Source: Myxococcota bacterium (GTDB lineage: Bacteria > Myxococcota > XYA12-FULL-58-9 > JALHOP01). From it: DNA of 64,000 bases. Both the position numbers and the translations under genes were made by a program. Below are positions 45,401 to 54,246 of the stretch, one piece after another. The stretch is taken from positions 42,144-106,143 of the forward strand of contig JALHOP010000010.1 in the NCBI GenBank assembly GCA_022842935.1, given 5' to 3'. The number at the start of each line of letters is the position of its first letter. The first letter of the stretch is position 1. The notes beneath the pieces were generated by a model. The model was given only the letters and a program-made list of their open reading frames with translations. It ran no database searches and was not told the origin of the DNA.

Positions 45401-46039
45401 CGCCACGCAGCTCCCGCCGTCACAGGTCTGGCCATCGGGGCAACAGCCTTGTGTCCGCAGCGGCGAGCACGCGCACTGGTCGAGCGGCTCGCACCGCCCG
45501 TTGTTGCAGCCAAGCCCATCACCGCAAAAACCACGGGGCTCGTCGGGCGAACAAGGTCGCTGGTTGGGGATACATGCGTCGACACACACGTCGGACTGGA
45601 TGCAGCAGGTGCCTGCGCAACACGCGGCGCGGTCGGCACAAAGGCCTGTGGGTCGCTCCGGAGCGCAGCTATTGGCACCCGGCCCGCTTGTGACGATGGG
45701 GAGGCAGGTGCCCGCGTCACATCCCTCTCCTGGCTGGCAGTCGCACCAACCCGTGAGACACGCTCCCTCGCACACGCAGAACTGTGGGTTCACGCAGACG
45801 CATACGCCATCGCTGCAGATTTGGCCGCGCCCGCAGTCGCCATTGGGCACAGCGAGCGAACAGGCACCTGCGGACGACACGCAGCGCTCCTCGGCCGAAC
45901 AAACTTGGGAGAAGCCGCAGTCCGCCGAGCTCACGCAGCGTTGCCCAAGGGTATCCTCGAAGAGGGACAACTGCCCACTGCACCCGGCGAGCGCGAGCAG
46001 CAGAGCAGCCTGACTGGAAAACGACGTGCACCTAATCAT
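42434..46039 (-). CDS. Giant cysteine-rich VWA-domain lipoprotein
   Basis: A 1201-residue exported protein. The lipobox is ALLLALAGC (Cys20). Residues ~35-535 hold many short cysteine knots of the type CxxxxDCxxGxxC. A von Willebrand factor A domain begins at NVLIAFDRSGSMN (~550-561, MIDAS DxSxS) and continues to VLLVTDGEP (~767-775), but before its last strands (RIKTFVVGFEL, ~1056) it is interrupted by ~260 residues with five repeats of CGDGxxNGxETDVDCGGxC type (e.g. CGDGVANGSETGVDCGG). Such repeats are common in myxobacterial surface proteins. A role in adhesion or surface sensing is likely but not proven. Stand-alone gene; convergent with the hydrolase. Confidence 0.85.
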   Translation of the reverse strand: MIRCTSFSSQAALLLALAGCSGQLSLFEDTLGQRCVSSADCGFSQVCSAEERCVSSAGACSLAVPNGDCGRGQICSDGVCVCVNPQFCVCEGACLTGWCDCQPGEGCDAGTCLPIVTSGPGANSCAPERPTGLCADRAACCAGTCCIQSDVCVDACIPNQRPCSPDEPRGFCGDGLGCNNGRCEPLDQCACSPLRTQGCCPDGQTCDGGSCVAQSCAPGTPGSCPQGQTCTLIGCEAIPCSPGHPEGLCASGYCSVIGACVPDGSCGARGDCDEQYCAADSTCRDFDTCVVDADCTIQLGQGHACIAGACVENTTCDASGDCRPPKFCSSSGNCLVPDRCDDNSDCEVGSEYCAGNQVCTPNGCCAVDLDCGGGKICVERGACDVCIDVGTCEVTSDCPPGYACNTGSNACELTGQVCNSNDFTASCPPGELSCCASGTCCPFGQRCGTIGRCIGFGQCNVAADCVDGFACVDFRCIPPPDNACPCPLGEHCATVRDASGFEVAGCVADGSCAGSDCPNDFRCNAEYQCEVNPRCGNEELTVGAIIPPNVLIAFDRSGSMNLCGGGSELFGDCGFNYSGQGCNDRDTSTVCNPCSGAASCDGVSPLPDGTTECTLFGFDNPIAGTLVCSDAQCSANCLDPPVCSQTLTTPRWTEALLAIKGDTGASGVFGLIDTYLNQVAFGLAMFPRPTVGATCSLSCNWTSCSDRNNVTPGIVDVPVALDSRAAIEAALDGTVPGGATTTAGTLRNILALPDRGGLNDPDRANAVLLVTDGEPTIDTAPVSTCEPPCGDGILNGDETGRDCGGLCPPCLDVGGEACVTGTACDSGTCLGDDGCAPPTCVTDDDCFSHLCRGGSCRPAACGDELQLGLETDVDCGGPCQPCADSLNCVVGSDCLSGVCDSGTCSAGSCGDGVANGSETGVDCGGTCLAGCADNTACRENDDCLSAFCDGTLTVCKPAHCNNGVGPDGGETGLDCGGPCRPCAGANPCGNGIRDGAETDVDCGGGACPDCAGARTCSAGSDCLSGVCTVCGSAIAGPDQSCRVNAAIDRLYSQTPRIKTFVVGFELAQSANLNCNAVHGRTANREVTGCDALTRATCDDPGAPTCYYEATDAAALQGAFDDVIQRVTTCRFDLSGIPLGRSQLSVFLEDNGDPEDRVQIFDGVGWRYDASVNQIELLGSSCSQVRVGAKRPIVVFRCGSAG

Positions 46040-46091
46040 GGAGCCCAGACCTTGAAGGGAGTCTAGGCGACGGTGATTCGCGAAGCCACTC

Positions 46092-46211
46092 TCAGTGTTC
46101 GAACATCTCTCCGAAACGCTCGATCACCGTCTGGCGGGCGCCGATGAGCGCCCGCTTGCCACGAGCCGTCGCACGATAGACGCGGCCATGGTGTGTGCCC
46201 TCACGCGCTCT
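46092..46211 (-). pseudogene. Remnant of a PadR-type regulator (C-terminal piece)
   Basis: Directly after the stop of the efflux adaptor gene, and in the same frame, 39 codons read REGTHHGRVYRATARGKRAL followed by GARQTVIERFGEMFEH and a stop. This fits the end of the winged-helix and the first C-terminal helix of PadR-family repressors. There is no start codon in frame before it, so it is not an intact gene. PadR regulators often lie beside efflux operons, so an ancestral local repressor is plausible. Confidence 0.45.
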
Positions 46212-47240
46212 TCATGACGTGCGCACCAGAGCGCCCTCGGCCAGGTCTTCCGACGCCCGCTTGATCACCAGGTCGCCCTCCCGGAGCTCACCAAACACCT
46301 CGACCACATCGCCGGTCGAGAGGCCACGACGCACGTCGACCCGCACGGCTTTCCCGTCACGCACGCAAACGACGAAGAGCCGTGTCGAGGTCTGGACGAT
46401 CGCGGTTCTGGGGACGACGAAGGTGTTGTCGCGATGTACCGGCCAAGCAACCTCGGCGTAACTTCCCGGAGTCAACCGTCCGTCGGTGTTGGCGACGTCG
46501 ACTTCGACCGGCAAAGAACGGGTCGCGGAGTCGAGCGAGCCTGCCGACCGCTGCACTTGGCCGCTAAAACGGACACCTGGATAAGCACTGACATTGAATC
46601 CAACGGTGGCGCCTGTCGCAAGTGCCCCACTCGCATGTTCGGGGACAGCCACGGTGAGTCGCAAGCGCGCGACGTCTTCGAGGCGCAAGAGCGGACTCGT
46701 ATCGCCAGGTGAAACCAAAGCTCCGGGGTGCACGTTTCGTCGGGTTACGATCCCCGCGAAGGGCGCACGCATCGTCGCGTATCCCTCGAGGGCCTCGAGC
46801 GACGCAGCGCGAGCCTTCTCGGCATCCAGCGTCGTCCGAGCAATATCGACTTCATGCTCGGCGATGGCTCCAGGAGTCTCGGCCGCTTCACGCAAGCGCG
46901 CATACGTGCTTTCGTGGACCCGCGCTCGCGCTTGTGCCTCGAGACGTTGCGCCGCGAGCTCGGGCACGCGCAGGCGCACGAGCACCTCATCCTTGGCGAC
47001 CTTGGAGCCTCGATCGACGCTGATGGAGCTAACGAATCCCGTGACGCGGGCGCGAACATCGACCGCTTCGTAGGGCGATAGCTCCCCCGGCAATCGCAAC
47101 GTGACGTCGAGCTGCGACGGAGCGAGACGGACGACCTCGATGACCGGTGACTCAGTGACCTCGCTTGGGCGCGGCATGGCGTCGCCGACCGCGCAGGCGC
47201 CAAGAAATGCGACCACGAGGACGAGGCAGAGACGTGTCAT
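46212..47240 (-). CDS. RND efflux periplasmic adaptor (membrane fusion protein), lipoprotein
   Basis: A 342-residue HlyD/MFP-type adaptor joining the inner-membrane pump to the outer-membrane channel. The lipobox is VVAFLGAC (Cys16). VDVRARVTGFVSSISVDRGSKVAKDEVLVRL is the first half of the lipoyl domain, a short alpha-hairpin follows (~100-145), then APFAGIVTRRNVHPGALVSPGD completes it and a beta-barrel with SYAEVAWPV. ATG at 47240 overlaps the RND gene's stop by 4 bases. Third gene of the operon TolC-RND-MFP. Confidence 0.9.
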   Translation of the reverse strand: MTRLCLVLVVAFLGACAVGDAMPRPSEVTESPVIEVVRLAPSQLDVTLRLPGELSPYEAVDVRARVTGFVSSISVDRGSKVAKDEVLVRLRVPELAAQRLEAQARARVHESTYARLREAAETPGAIAEHEVDIARTTLDAEKARAASLEALEGYATMRAPFAGIVTRRNVHPGALVSPGDTSPLLRLEDVARLRLTVAVPEHASGALATGATVGFNVSAYPGVRFSGQVQRSAGSLDSATRSLPVEVDVANTDGRLTPGSYAEVAWPVHRDNTFVVPRTAIVQTSTRLFVVCVRDGKAVRVDVRRGLSTGDVVEVFGELREGDLVIKRASEDLAEGALVRTS

Positions 47241-50200
47241 GATGGATTCTCCAAGAGCGAGGCATCGCGATGGGTGCGCGCGGCCAAGCGGGCGTAGACC
47301 GCTGGCAAGACGAAGAGGGTCGCGAACGTGGAAGCGACCAGTCCTCCGATAACCGCCCGCCCGAGCGGGGCGGTCTGCTCACCGCCGCCGCCCACCGCGA
47401 GAGCCAACGGAATCATGCCGGCGACCATCGCGATGCTGGTCATGACGATGGGGCGCACCCGCGCCGCCGACGCCGCGAGCGCCGCCGATGCTGCATCGTC
47501 ACCCAGCGCCCGTCGATCCCGCGCGCAAGACACGAGCAAAACCGCGTTGGCGACCGAGACGCCAATCGCCATCACGAGCCCCATGAGCGATTGGACGTTC
47601 CAGGTCGTTCCCGTGGCAGCCAGCATGAGCGTCGTCCCTGCAAGAACGGCCGGTATGGTGACGAGCACCGTCACGGCGTCGCGCAAGGACTGAAAAGCGG
47701 CGGTGAGCAAGAGGAGCACGATGAGCACCGTGATGGCGAGGCCAGCACGTAAACTCACGAGGGTCGCTTGCAGCTGCTCGACCTGCCCGTGAACCGCGAC
47801 ATTGACACCCTTGGGCGACGGCAGCCGAGCCAGCGTGTCGTTGACAACGCGCCCCGCAGTCCCCAGATCGGCCTCCGCCAAATTGGCGGTCACGACAACC
47901 GTTCTCTGATTGTTATAGCGGTCCATTTCGCCGGGTGTCGTCGTCGGGTATACGGCGGCGACCTGCCCCAACGTCACCAAAGCGCCGTTCGCGTCGCCGA
48001 CGGGAATCGCGCTCACATCGTCGGCGCTACGCATCGCACGCTCCGGCACACGTAGCGCGACACGATAGGGGTTGCCGCTTTTGGGGTCGGTCCAGAACAG
48101 CGGCGTCGTAAGAATGGTAGAGGACGTCGCCGTGACTAGCGACCTGCCGATTGACTGGACATCGACGCCGAGGAGCGCGGCACGCTCTCGGTCGATGTCG
48201 ACATGCATCGTAGGGTAGTCGAGCGCCTGCGGGATCTGGACGTCGCTCAGCTCCACCCGCTCCTGCATTGCGGCGCGGATCAACTCCGCATGCGTCCGAA
48301 TGGCCGCGAGGCTCTTTCCCGTGACGCTAACGTGAACAGGCGTGCTCGCGCCGAAGCTCATGACGCGCGAGACGATGTCGCCTGCCTCGAACGAGACCCG
48401 CGCCTCGGGAAGGTCGCGCGCGAAACGCTCGCGCAGGCGTCGCGCCAGAACTCCAACCGATGGCCGTCGCTCGCCCTGCAGACCAACCATCAACATCGCC
48501 TCGTGGGGGCCGGCATTGAAGACGTAGACCGCGTTCACCGGAAAGGTCCAAGCCGGGTTACCAATGTTGGCGAGCGTGATCGCAACGTTCCCATGCCCGG
48601 CCTCGTCGCGAACCAGCTGGTCGACCTTGCGGACGATCTCAGTCGTGCGCTCGAGTCCGGTACCCGCAGGTGCGCGTACACGGAGCTGCATCTCACCCGC
48701 ATCGACGCCCGGAAACAGCTCGGTACCAACGTGCGTCGCAAGCCACGCGCAGGGCAACAGAACGGCGCCATAGAGAGCCAAAGCGACCCACGGACGCCTG
48801 ACGACGCCGCGGATACGCCGGGCGTAGCCGACGCGAAATGATGAGGTTGTGACATGCTCCGCGGACGATGGACGCAGCCACCACACGGAGAGCACCGGCA
48901 CGAGCGCCGTCGACATCACGTAGGACGCGACCATCGCGAAACCCACCGCTATCGCGAGTGGCGGAAACAACGAGGCGCTGATTCCGACCATGAAGAAGGA
49001 GGGCAGGAAGACCGCAAGGATACAAAGCAGCGCGAGGAGCCTCGGCACGGTCACCTCGCGCATCGCCGCTACCACGGCCGCGCTCCTCGACGCCGAGGTC
49101 TCGAGGTGCGTGTGGATGTTCTCGATAGCTACGGTGGCCTCGTCGACCAAAATGCCCACGGACAAAGCGAGACCGCCCAAGGTCATGACGTTGAGTGTCT
49201 GTCCCACCAAGCGGAGGCCGACGACCGCCGCCAAAACGGACAACGGGATGGTTAGAGTAACGATCAGCGCCGACCGCCACGAGCGCAAGAACAGTAGGAC
49301 GACGAGGCCGGTAAGCAGGGCTCCCAGCGCACCCTCTTCGACCAGCCCAGTGATGGAGCGTGTCACGTAGCGCGACTGGTCGAACTCGAAGCGCAGCGTC
49401 ACGTCATCGGGCACCATGGCGCGCATGCGCGGCAGAGCGGCTTTCACGGCCGCTACGACATCGAGCGTCGAAGCGTCCGCGCGCTTGGTGACAGGCATGT
49501 ATACCGTGCGCCGGCCGTCGACGAGAGCGACGTTGTAGACGATGTCGGCATCGTCGGCGACGCGTCCCACGTCGCGCAGGAAGACGTGAGTGCCGCCGTG
49601 CTCGCGTATGGAAACGCTCTCGAGGTCTTGAGGCCGCGTCACCAGCGCGTTGGTGTCGGCCACCATGGTGACATCGCCAATGCGCAAGTTGCCGGCGGGT
49701 AGCACCACATTGGCGCGAGCGATTGCCCGCGCGACCTCATCCGGCGAGATGCCGTAGGCGCGCAGCCGCTCGGGGTCGAGATAACCCACGATGGTGCGCA
49801 CCTTGCCGCCGGACGGAGGCGGGGCCGAGACGCCGGGCAACGTCGCGAGCATGGGTCGCACGAGGTTCAGCGCGGCGTCCTGAACCTCAGCCTCGCCACG
49901 TGTGTCGCTTGCGAAGACGAGTTGCCCGACCGGGATGGAACCGGCGTCGAAGCGCACCATGAACGGAGGCAGCGTACCGGCCGGCATGAAAGCTATGGCG
50001 CGAAACGCCATAGCGGTCGTTTGCGCCATGGCCTGCGCGATGTCGGTGCCCGGATGAAAGTAGAGCTTGATGAGTCCCATGCCCTGAATGGACTGAGACT
50101 CGACGTGCTCGATGCCGGCGACGTAGAGGAAGTGGTACTCGTAGTAGTTGACGAGCTGACTCTCCATCTGCGTCGCGGTCATGCCGGCGTAAGGCTGCAC

Positions 50201-50341
50201 GACGTAAATCACAGGGACGCCGAGTGTCGGGAAGATGTCGACTGGCGCGCGCGCGATGGCCAAGACGGAAGCCGCGACGACGGCCAACGCCAAAACGATG
50301 ACCGTGAGGGGGCGGCGGAGCGCGGCAAGGACGATGGACAT
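47237..50341 (-). CDS. RND efflux transporter, inner-membrane permease (AcrB family)
   Basis: A 1034-residue proton-driven exporter with 12 expected transmembrane helices and two large periplasmic loops. RRPLTVIVLALAVVAASVLA is TM1; APVDIFPTLGVPVIYVVQPYAGM the usual first loop; ALSVGILVDEATVAIENIHT contains the TM4 relay region, with DE where AcrB has DD. The second half has GLVMAIGVSVANAVLLVSCARD. The gene begins inside the TolC stop (TGATG, one-base overlap). Sequence does not fix drug versus metal substrate; the DEATVAIEN form is usual for the broad HAE-like group. Confidence 0.92.
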   Translation of the reverse strand: MSIVLAALRRPLTVIVLALAVVAASVLAIARAPVDIFPTLGVPVIYVVQPYAGMTATQMESQLVNYYEYHFLYVAGIEHVESQSIQGMGLIKLYFHPGTDIAQAMAQTTAMAFRAIAFMPAGTLPPFMVRFDAGSIPVGQLVFASDTRGEAEVQDAALNLVRPMLATLPGVSAPPPSGGKVRTIVGYLDPERLRAYGISPDEVARAIARANVVLPAGNLRIGDVTMVADTNALVTRPQDLESVSIREHGGTHVFLRDVGRVADDADIVYNVALVDGRRTVYMPVTKRADASTLDVVAAVKAALPRMRAMVPDDVTLRFEFDQSRYVTRSITGLVEEGALGALLTGLVVLLFLRSWRSALIVTLTIPLSVLAAVVGLRLVGQTLNVMTLGGLALSVGILVDEATVAIENIHTHLETSASRSAAVVAAMREVTVPRLLALLCILAVFLPSFFMVGISASLFPPLAIAVGFAMVASYVMSTALVPVLSVWWLRPSSAEHVTTSSFRVGYARRIRGVVRRPWVALALYGAVLLPCAWLATHVGTELFPGVDAGEMQLRVRAPAGTGLERTTEIVRKVDQLVRDEAGHGNVAITLANIGNPAWTFPVNAVYVFNAGPHEAMLMVGLQGERRPSVGVLARRLRERFARDLPEARVSFEAGDIVSRVMSFGASTPVHVSVTGKSLAAIRTHAELIRAAMQERVELSDVQIPQALDYPTMHVDIDRERAALLGVDVQSIGRSLVTATSSTILTTPLFWTDPKSGNPYRVALRVPERAMRSADDVSAIPVGDANGALVTLGQVAAVYPTTTPGEMDRYNNQRTVVVTANLAEADLGTAGRVVNDTLARLPSPKGVNVAVHGQVEQLQATLVSLRAGLAITVLIVLLLLTAAFQSLRDAVTVLVTIPAVLAGTTLMLAATGTTWNVQSLMGLVMAIGVSVANAVLLVSCARDRRALGDDAASAALAASAARVRPIVMTSIAMVAGMIPLALAVGGGGEQTAPLGRAVIGGLVASTFATLFVLPAVYARLAARTHRDASLLENPS

Positions 50342-51666
50342 CAGCGTTCCTGCGTGAGCGCGCCGACGTCACCGGCGGCACGTGCGAGAAGGATGCGCGA
50401 GCGCGCGAGAGCGACCTCGGCAGCGATGTGCGCGAGCTCTGATTCGGTCAGCAGCTGCCGCACACGAGCAACGTCGAGAAAATCGACAAGTCCGCTCGCG
50501 TAGCGCGCCTCCGCTTGGGTGAGGGCCATGCGTGCCGCTTCGACCGCCGGCGCGGTGCGCTGCACGACGACTTCGGCCTCGCTGGCGCTTTCGCGTGCGC
50601 CACCAAGCTGATTCGCGAGCGTCAAGCGCACGACGTCGTAGCGCGCCCGCGTGCCCGCGGCCTCCGCGTGGGCGCGCGCGACGCGGGCCCTGGTCTGCGG
50701 CAGATCGAAGACGTCCCAGCTCACCACGGCTCCGACGAGCCAGTTGGCGACGTCAGGTGCAAGGCCGGAACCGGACTCACCGAGGCGCTCGCCAACAGCG
50801 CCTGGGTACGCGCTCCCTCGGGCCCATAGCGCGGCCGCGATTTCGAGGCGCGGCAGGTAGCCAGTCCGCGCCGAGGCAATGCGCCATTCCGAGGCTGTGA
50901 TCTCTTTTGCCGCAGACCGCGATTGCGGATGTTCATCGAGCGCGTCGGGTCCCACCACGATGCGTGGCGGGGACGGATCGATGGCAGGGATTTCGGTGAC
51001 ACCCATCGCGTCGGCAAGGCGCGCCTCGGCCAAACGCAACTCGCGGCGCAGGCTTGCCGCGCGTCCCTCGGCTCCAGCAAGCTCAGCGTCGGCTTGTGCT
51101 AGCTCGGTCGCGGGGCGCAGCGAGGCCTTGGTGAGCGCAGCCGCTCGCACACGCAGCGCCTCCGCGCGCTCGCGATCTGCGTCCACTGCCTTCGCCGCGG
51201 CGACGAGCCCCGCAACGTCGAGAAACGCGGCACTCGCTTCGTACGCGGCATCGAGCACACACAGCGCTTCGCGGTCGCGGGCGCCCTCGACGCTCGCAAC
51301 CTCGGCGTCGACGTCGCGCATGCGTCGGACTAGCTCGGTGACCTCGACGCTCGCGCCGAGACTCACGATGGTCGTCCAGGAGCCCCCGTCGAAGGCCGCG
51401 CCGCGGGGAGGGCCGGCGCTCGCGGGCGTACCTGGCGTCGCGAAAGCCGACCCCGGAACGACGTTGCCAGTTCCTCGGTTCAGCTGCGCCGCGATGGTAA
51501 GCGACGGAAGCTCGCTCGCTCGAGCCTCGTCACGTCGAGCTTCCGCGACCCCGGTCGCGGACGCGCAAGCGGTCACTTTAGGATGGCGCAAGGCCGCTCG
51601 TGCCGCGTCCCGCAGAGAGACTGGTGCTGCTTGCGCGATTAAGAGGAGAAGAGCGAGCTGAACCAC
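50341..51666 (-). CDS. TolC-family outer-membrane efflux protein
   Basis: A ~441-residue outer-membrane channel protein built from long coiled-coil repeats (AEALRVRAAALTKASLRPAT; AELAGAEGRAASLRRELRLA; ESASEAEVVVQRTAPAVEAA). GTG at 51666 is suggested because it starts a short signal-like stretch (LALLLLIAQAAPVSLRDA); the frame continues upstream ~200 bases without a signal peptide. First gene of a three-gene tripartite efflux operon with the RND pump and adaptor. No regulator gene is upstream; a PadR remnant lies after the last gene. Confidence 0.85.
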   Translation of the reverse strand: MVQLALLLLIAQAAPVSLRDAARAALRHPKVTACASATGVAEARRDEARASELPSLTIAAQLNRGTGNVVPGSAFATPGTPASAGPPRGAAFDGGSWTTIVSLGASVEVTELVRRMRDVDAEVASVEGARDREALCVLDAAYEASAAFLDVAGLVAAAKAVDADRERAEALRVRAAALTKASLRPATELAQADAELAGAEGRAASLRRELRLAEARLADAMGVTEIPAIDPSPPRIVVGPDALDEHPQSRSAAKEITASEWRIASARTGYLPRLEIAAALWARGSAYPGAVGERLGESGSGLAPDVANWLVGAVVSWDVFDLPQTRARVARAHAEAAGTRARYDVVRLTLANQLGGARESASEAEVVVQRTAPAVEAARMALTQAEARYASGLVDFLDVARVRQLLTESELAHIAAEVALARSRILLARAAGDVGALTQER

Positions 51667-51868
51667 TTGTTTTGCCGGCGCCGCTATCGTCCTTCGATAT
51701 CGAGTAGTCAACGCCAGGGTGGCAGCGGCCCGGTCACACGCAGCAAACACGAGCCTCTCCGCCAGACTGGCAGTCGCGAGCAGGGCAAGTGAGCGCGGAG
51801 GTGTCTCGAGAGCGGCAGGCAGCGAGCGCGGTCTGGCGCGCGCAGCCCTCTTTGCTCTACTCTGACAC

Positions 51869-52087
51869 ATGCCTCCCGACCCTCTTCACGGCGTGACACT
51901 CGTCATGATCCTCGAACGCCTGGTGGCTCGTTACGGCTTCGAGGAGCTCGGTCGGCGCGTCGACATTCGCTGCTTCACGGTCGACCCCAGCATCATGTCC
52001 AGTCTGAAGTTCTTGCGGCGCACGCCATGGGCCCGCAAGAAGGTCGAGAACCTGTACCTCGACATGCTCGACGAAGTGGCCAAGTAG
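51869..52087 (+). CDS. VF530-type small DNA-binding protein (DUF2132)
   Basis: A 72-residue protein nearly spanned by one conserved domain: [20 protein letters not shown], then [20 protein letters not shown] and [16 protein letters not shown]. These match the VF530 family, whose solved member binds DNA. ATG at 51869 gives the canonical start. It is a separate small gene, divergent from the efflux operon and 187 bases upstream of arsR. Confidence 0.88.
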   Translation: MPPDPLHGVTLVMILERLVARYGFEELGRRVDIRCFTVDPSIMSSLKFLRRTPWARKKVENLYLDMLDEVAK

Positions 52088-52184
52088 GGCCGTTTCACTC
52101 CGAGCCGCTTTCGCCGTGAGACGTTGCTCCGCCTCCCGAATCACGTCCTCTCCGCGCAGCGCCCGAAGTCCGCCATCAACAACG

Positions 52185-52202
52185 TTTCGACATTCATCGA
52201 AA
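52185..52202. promoter_or_regulatory. Inverted repeat, likely ArsR operator
   Basis: TTTCGA (52185-52190), 6 bases, TCGAAA (52197-52202). The 10-mer TCGAAATATC starting here at 52197 is repeated at 52245-52254, so the arsR promoter is flanked by two copies. This AT-rich stretch differs from the surrounding GC-rich DNA. ArsR binding is inferred from position. Confidence 0.55.
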
Positions 52203-52208
52203 TATCTA

Positions 52209-52236
52209 TTGACTGGCCACGGAGGTAGTATATTTT
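52209..52236 (+). promoter_or_regulatory. Predicted sigma70-type promoter of the ars operon
   Basis: TTGACT (52209-52214), 16 bases, TATTTT (52231-52236), placing transcription start near 52243. This makes the GTG at 52242 an unlikely start for arsR and supports ATG 52275. The promoter lies between the two TCGAAATATC copies. Confidence 0.55.
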
Positions 52237-52274
52237 GACTGTTGTCGAAATATCGTAGTGTTAGCATCGCACGA

Positions 52275-52610
52275 ATGAGGACGACATTGAGACGACTTAC
52301 GGCAGCAAAAACCGTCGAAGCCCTGGGCGCCCTCGCTCACGAGCACCGCCTCGTCCTCTTTCGTTTGCTCGTCCAGCGCGGCGAAGAAGGCCTTTCCGCC
52401 GGCGTCCTTGCCGAGAGACTCGCTGTGCCGCCGTCATCGCTCACCTTCCACCTGCAGCAGCTCACGCACGCCGGTCTCATCGGTCAGCGCCGCGACGGTC
52501 GCCACATCATCTACGCGGCTGACTACGAGGCAATGGGCGCCCTAGTTGGCTACCTCACGGAGAATTGCTGCGGCGATGGCACCCCGCCGAAGGGCGCCAA
52601 GTGTTGTTGA
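52275..52610 (+). CDS. arsR: ArsR-family repressor
   Basis: A 111-residue winged-helix repressor that leaves DNA when arsenite or a related metal(loid) binds. AKTVEALGALAHEHRLVLFR starts the domain; VPPSSLTFHLQQLTHAGLIG is the recognition helix, followed by the wing RRDGRHIIYAA. The usual CVC motif of E. coli-type ArsR in the recognition region is absent; the C-terminal cysteines (ENCCG and KCC) are the likely As(III) ligands, as in other ArsR branches. ATG at 52275 is preferred over GTG 52242, which lies at the predicted transcription start. First gene of the ars operon. Confidence 0.88.
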   Translation: MRTTLRRLTAAKTVEALGALAHEHRLVLFRLLVQRGEEGLSAGVLAERLAVPPSSLTFHLQQLTHAGLIGQRRDGRHIIYAADYEAMGALVGYLTENCCGDGTPPKGAKCC

Positions 52611-52660
52611 TGCAGCACGAGAACATCAAGTCACAGCCACAGGCTGTAAGGAGTTAGATC

Positions 52661-53143
52661 ATGTTGCGGATGCATGTGCATGTTGGGGTCAAGAGTATCG
52701 AAGAGTCTGTGCGCTTCTACTCGAACCTTTTCGCCGCAGAGCCGACCGTCCACAAAGATGACTACGCCAAGTGGATGCTCGAGAACCCGCGTTTGAACTT
52801 CGCGATCAGCTCGCGCGGTGGGGAAGTCGGCGTCGAACACCTGGGCATTCAGGCCGAGAACGACGGCGAGCTGCGCCAAGTGTACTCGAGGCTCGCCAAA
52901 GCGGACGCGCCGGTCCTCGAAGAAGGGAAGACGGTCTGCTGCTACGCGAAAAGCGAGAAGAGCTGGGTCAACGATCCACAGGGCGTCTCCTGGGAGACTT
53001 TCCTGACGACCGGCGAGAGCACGGTCTACGGGCACGAGGGCATGGAGTCGGCGTGCTGCGTGCCGACCCAAGAGAACGCGAACGCAGCGCGATGCTGCGA
53101 GCCTGCGGCCCAAGACAAGCCGGCGACGTCTGGTTGCTGCTGA
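52661..53143 (+). CDS. arsI: ArsI-type C-As lyase / CadI-like VOC dioxygenase
   Basis: A 160-residue vicinal-oxygen-chelate protein. [21 protein letters not shown] is the first beta-alpha-beta unit with metal His (His5/His7), EHLGIQ gives His60 and SWETF the Glu112 ligand. The vicinal pair Cys93-Cys94 in [18 protein letters not shown] is the substrate-thiol site that marks ArsI, an Fe(II) dioxygenase cleaving the carbon-arsenic bond of trivalent methyl- or aromatic arsenicals. Extra C-terminal cysteines (ACC, CCE, GCC) could bind arsenic. Between arsR and acr3, as in known ArsI operons; cadmium-response protein CadI is the alternative name. Confidence 0.87.
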   Translation: MLRMHVHVGVKSIEESVRFYSNLFAAEPTVHKDDYAKWMLENPRLNFAISSRGGEVGVEHLGIQAENDGELRQVYSRLAKADAPVLEEGKTVCCYAKSEKSWVNDPQGVSWETFLTTGESTVYGHEGMESACCVPTQENANAARCCEPAAQDKPATSGCC

Positions 53144-53193
53144 CCTGCTGGTCGCGCGGAGCCGTTCCGCGCGACCCTGCTCCGCCAAAGACC

Positions 53194-54246
53194 ATGAAAC
53201 GTCTATCAACCATCGACCGTTACCTGACCTTGTGGATCTTCATTGCGATGGCGCTCGGAGTCTCGCTGGGGCAGCTCGCACCAGGAGTGACTATCGCGAT
53301 CGCGGACATGCGCGCGGGGTCGACGTCTATCCCAATCGCTCTCGGGCTCATCGTGATGATGTATCCACCGCTCGCACGCGTCCGCTACGAAGAGATAGGG
53401 CGCGTGTTCAGCAACCGGCGAGTGCTTGCCCTGTCACTCGTGCAGAACTGGGTGGTTGGGCCTTTGCTCATGTTCGCGCTCGCCGTCGTCTTCCTGCGCG
53501 ACCGCCCCGACTACATGTTGGGGCTCATCCTCATAGGACTGGCACGCTGTATCGCCATGGTCATCGTCTGGAACGAGCTAGCCGAAGGTGACGGCGATTA
53601 CTGCGCAGGCCTCGTCGCGTTCAACTCAATCTTCCAGGTCCTATTTTTCCCGCTGTACGCCTACTTTTTCGCGACTCTTTTCCCGTCGTGGCTCGGACTC
53701 GAGGGCACCGTCGTGCGCGTCAGTATCGTCGACGTCGCCGTGAGCGTCGCCGTCTATCTGGGCATCCCGTTCGCGCTGGGGTTTCTGTCGCGTCGCGTCC
53801 TCATTGCGCGGCGCGGTCGAGCCTGGTTCGACACACGCTTCGTTCCACGCACCGCGCCGCTCACCTTGGTCGCCTTGCTGTTCACTATCGTCGTGATGTT
53901 TTCGCTTCAGGGTCAGCAGATCCTCGAGCGTCCATTCGACGTCGCGCGCGTCGCGCTCCCTCTGCTCGTCTATTTCGTGGTGATGTTCCTGGCGTCGTTC
54001 TGGATGAGTCGCAGGGCGGGCGCGAGCTACGAGCAGTCCGCGACTCTCTCGTTCACCGCCGCGTCCAACAACTTCGAGCTAGCCATCGCTGTCGCTGTCG
54101 CGTCCTTCGGGATCCACAGCGGCGCAGCTTTCGCGACGGTCATCGGCCCCCTGGTCGAGGTCCCCGTTCTCATCGGCCTGGTGCGCGTCGCGCTCGTCTT
54201 CAAGGCGCGCGCTGACGCCTCGCCACAGCTCGGGAGCGCATCATGA
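53194..54246 (+). CDS. acr3: Arsenite efflux permease Acr3
   Basis: A 350-residue membrane carrier with about ten helices exporting As(III). The ACR3 signature is [21 protein letters not shown] with the essential Cys in TM4, followed by [40 protein letters not shown] is the conserved TM9 segment. ATG at 53194 is the only start that gives the family N terminus ([17 protein letters not shown]). Its stop overlaps arsC by 4 bases. With ArsI it would demethylate and then export arsenic. Confidence 0.93.
   Translation: MKRLSTIDRYLTLWIFIAMALGVSLGQLAPGVTIAIADMRAGSTSIPIALGLIVMMYPPLARVRYEEIGRVFSNRRVLALSLVQNWVVGPLLMFALAVVFLRDRPDYMLGLILIGLARCIAMVIVWNELAEGDGDYCAGLVAFNSIFQVLFFPLYAYFFATLFPSWLGLEGTVVRVSIVDVAVSVAVYLGIPFALGFLSRRVLIARRGRAWFDTRFVPRTAPLTLVALLFTIVVMFSLQGQQILERPFDVARVALPLLVYFVVMFLASFWMSRRAGASYEQSATLSFTAASNNFELAIAVAVASFGIHSGAAFATVIGPLVEVPVLIGLVRVALVFKARADASPQLGSAS

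Noticed and set aside
44300..46066. 588-residue open frame on the plus strand
   Set aside because: It is antisense to the cysteine-rich VWA gene; its Ala/Thr/Arg-rich, repetitive product reflects the complementary Cys-codon repeats.
46092..47240. Stop-codon read-through joining the efflux adaptor to the PadR-like tail
   Set aside because: The frames match by chance at one TGA; no stem-loop or known context for read-through is visible, so a remnant is the simpler view.
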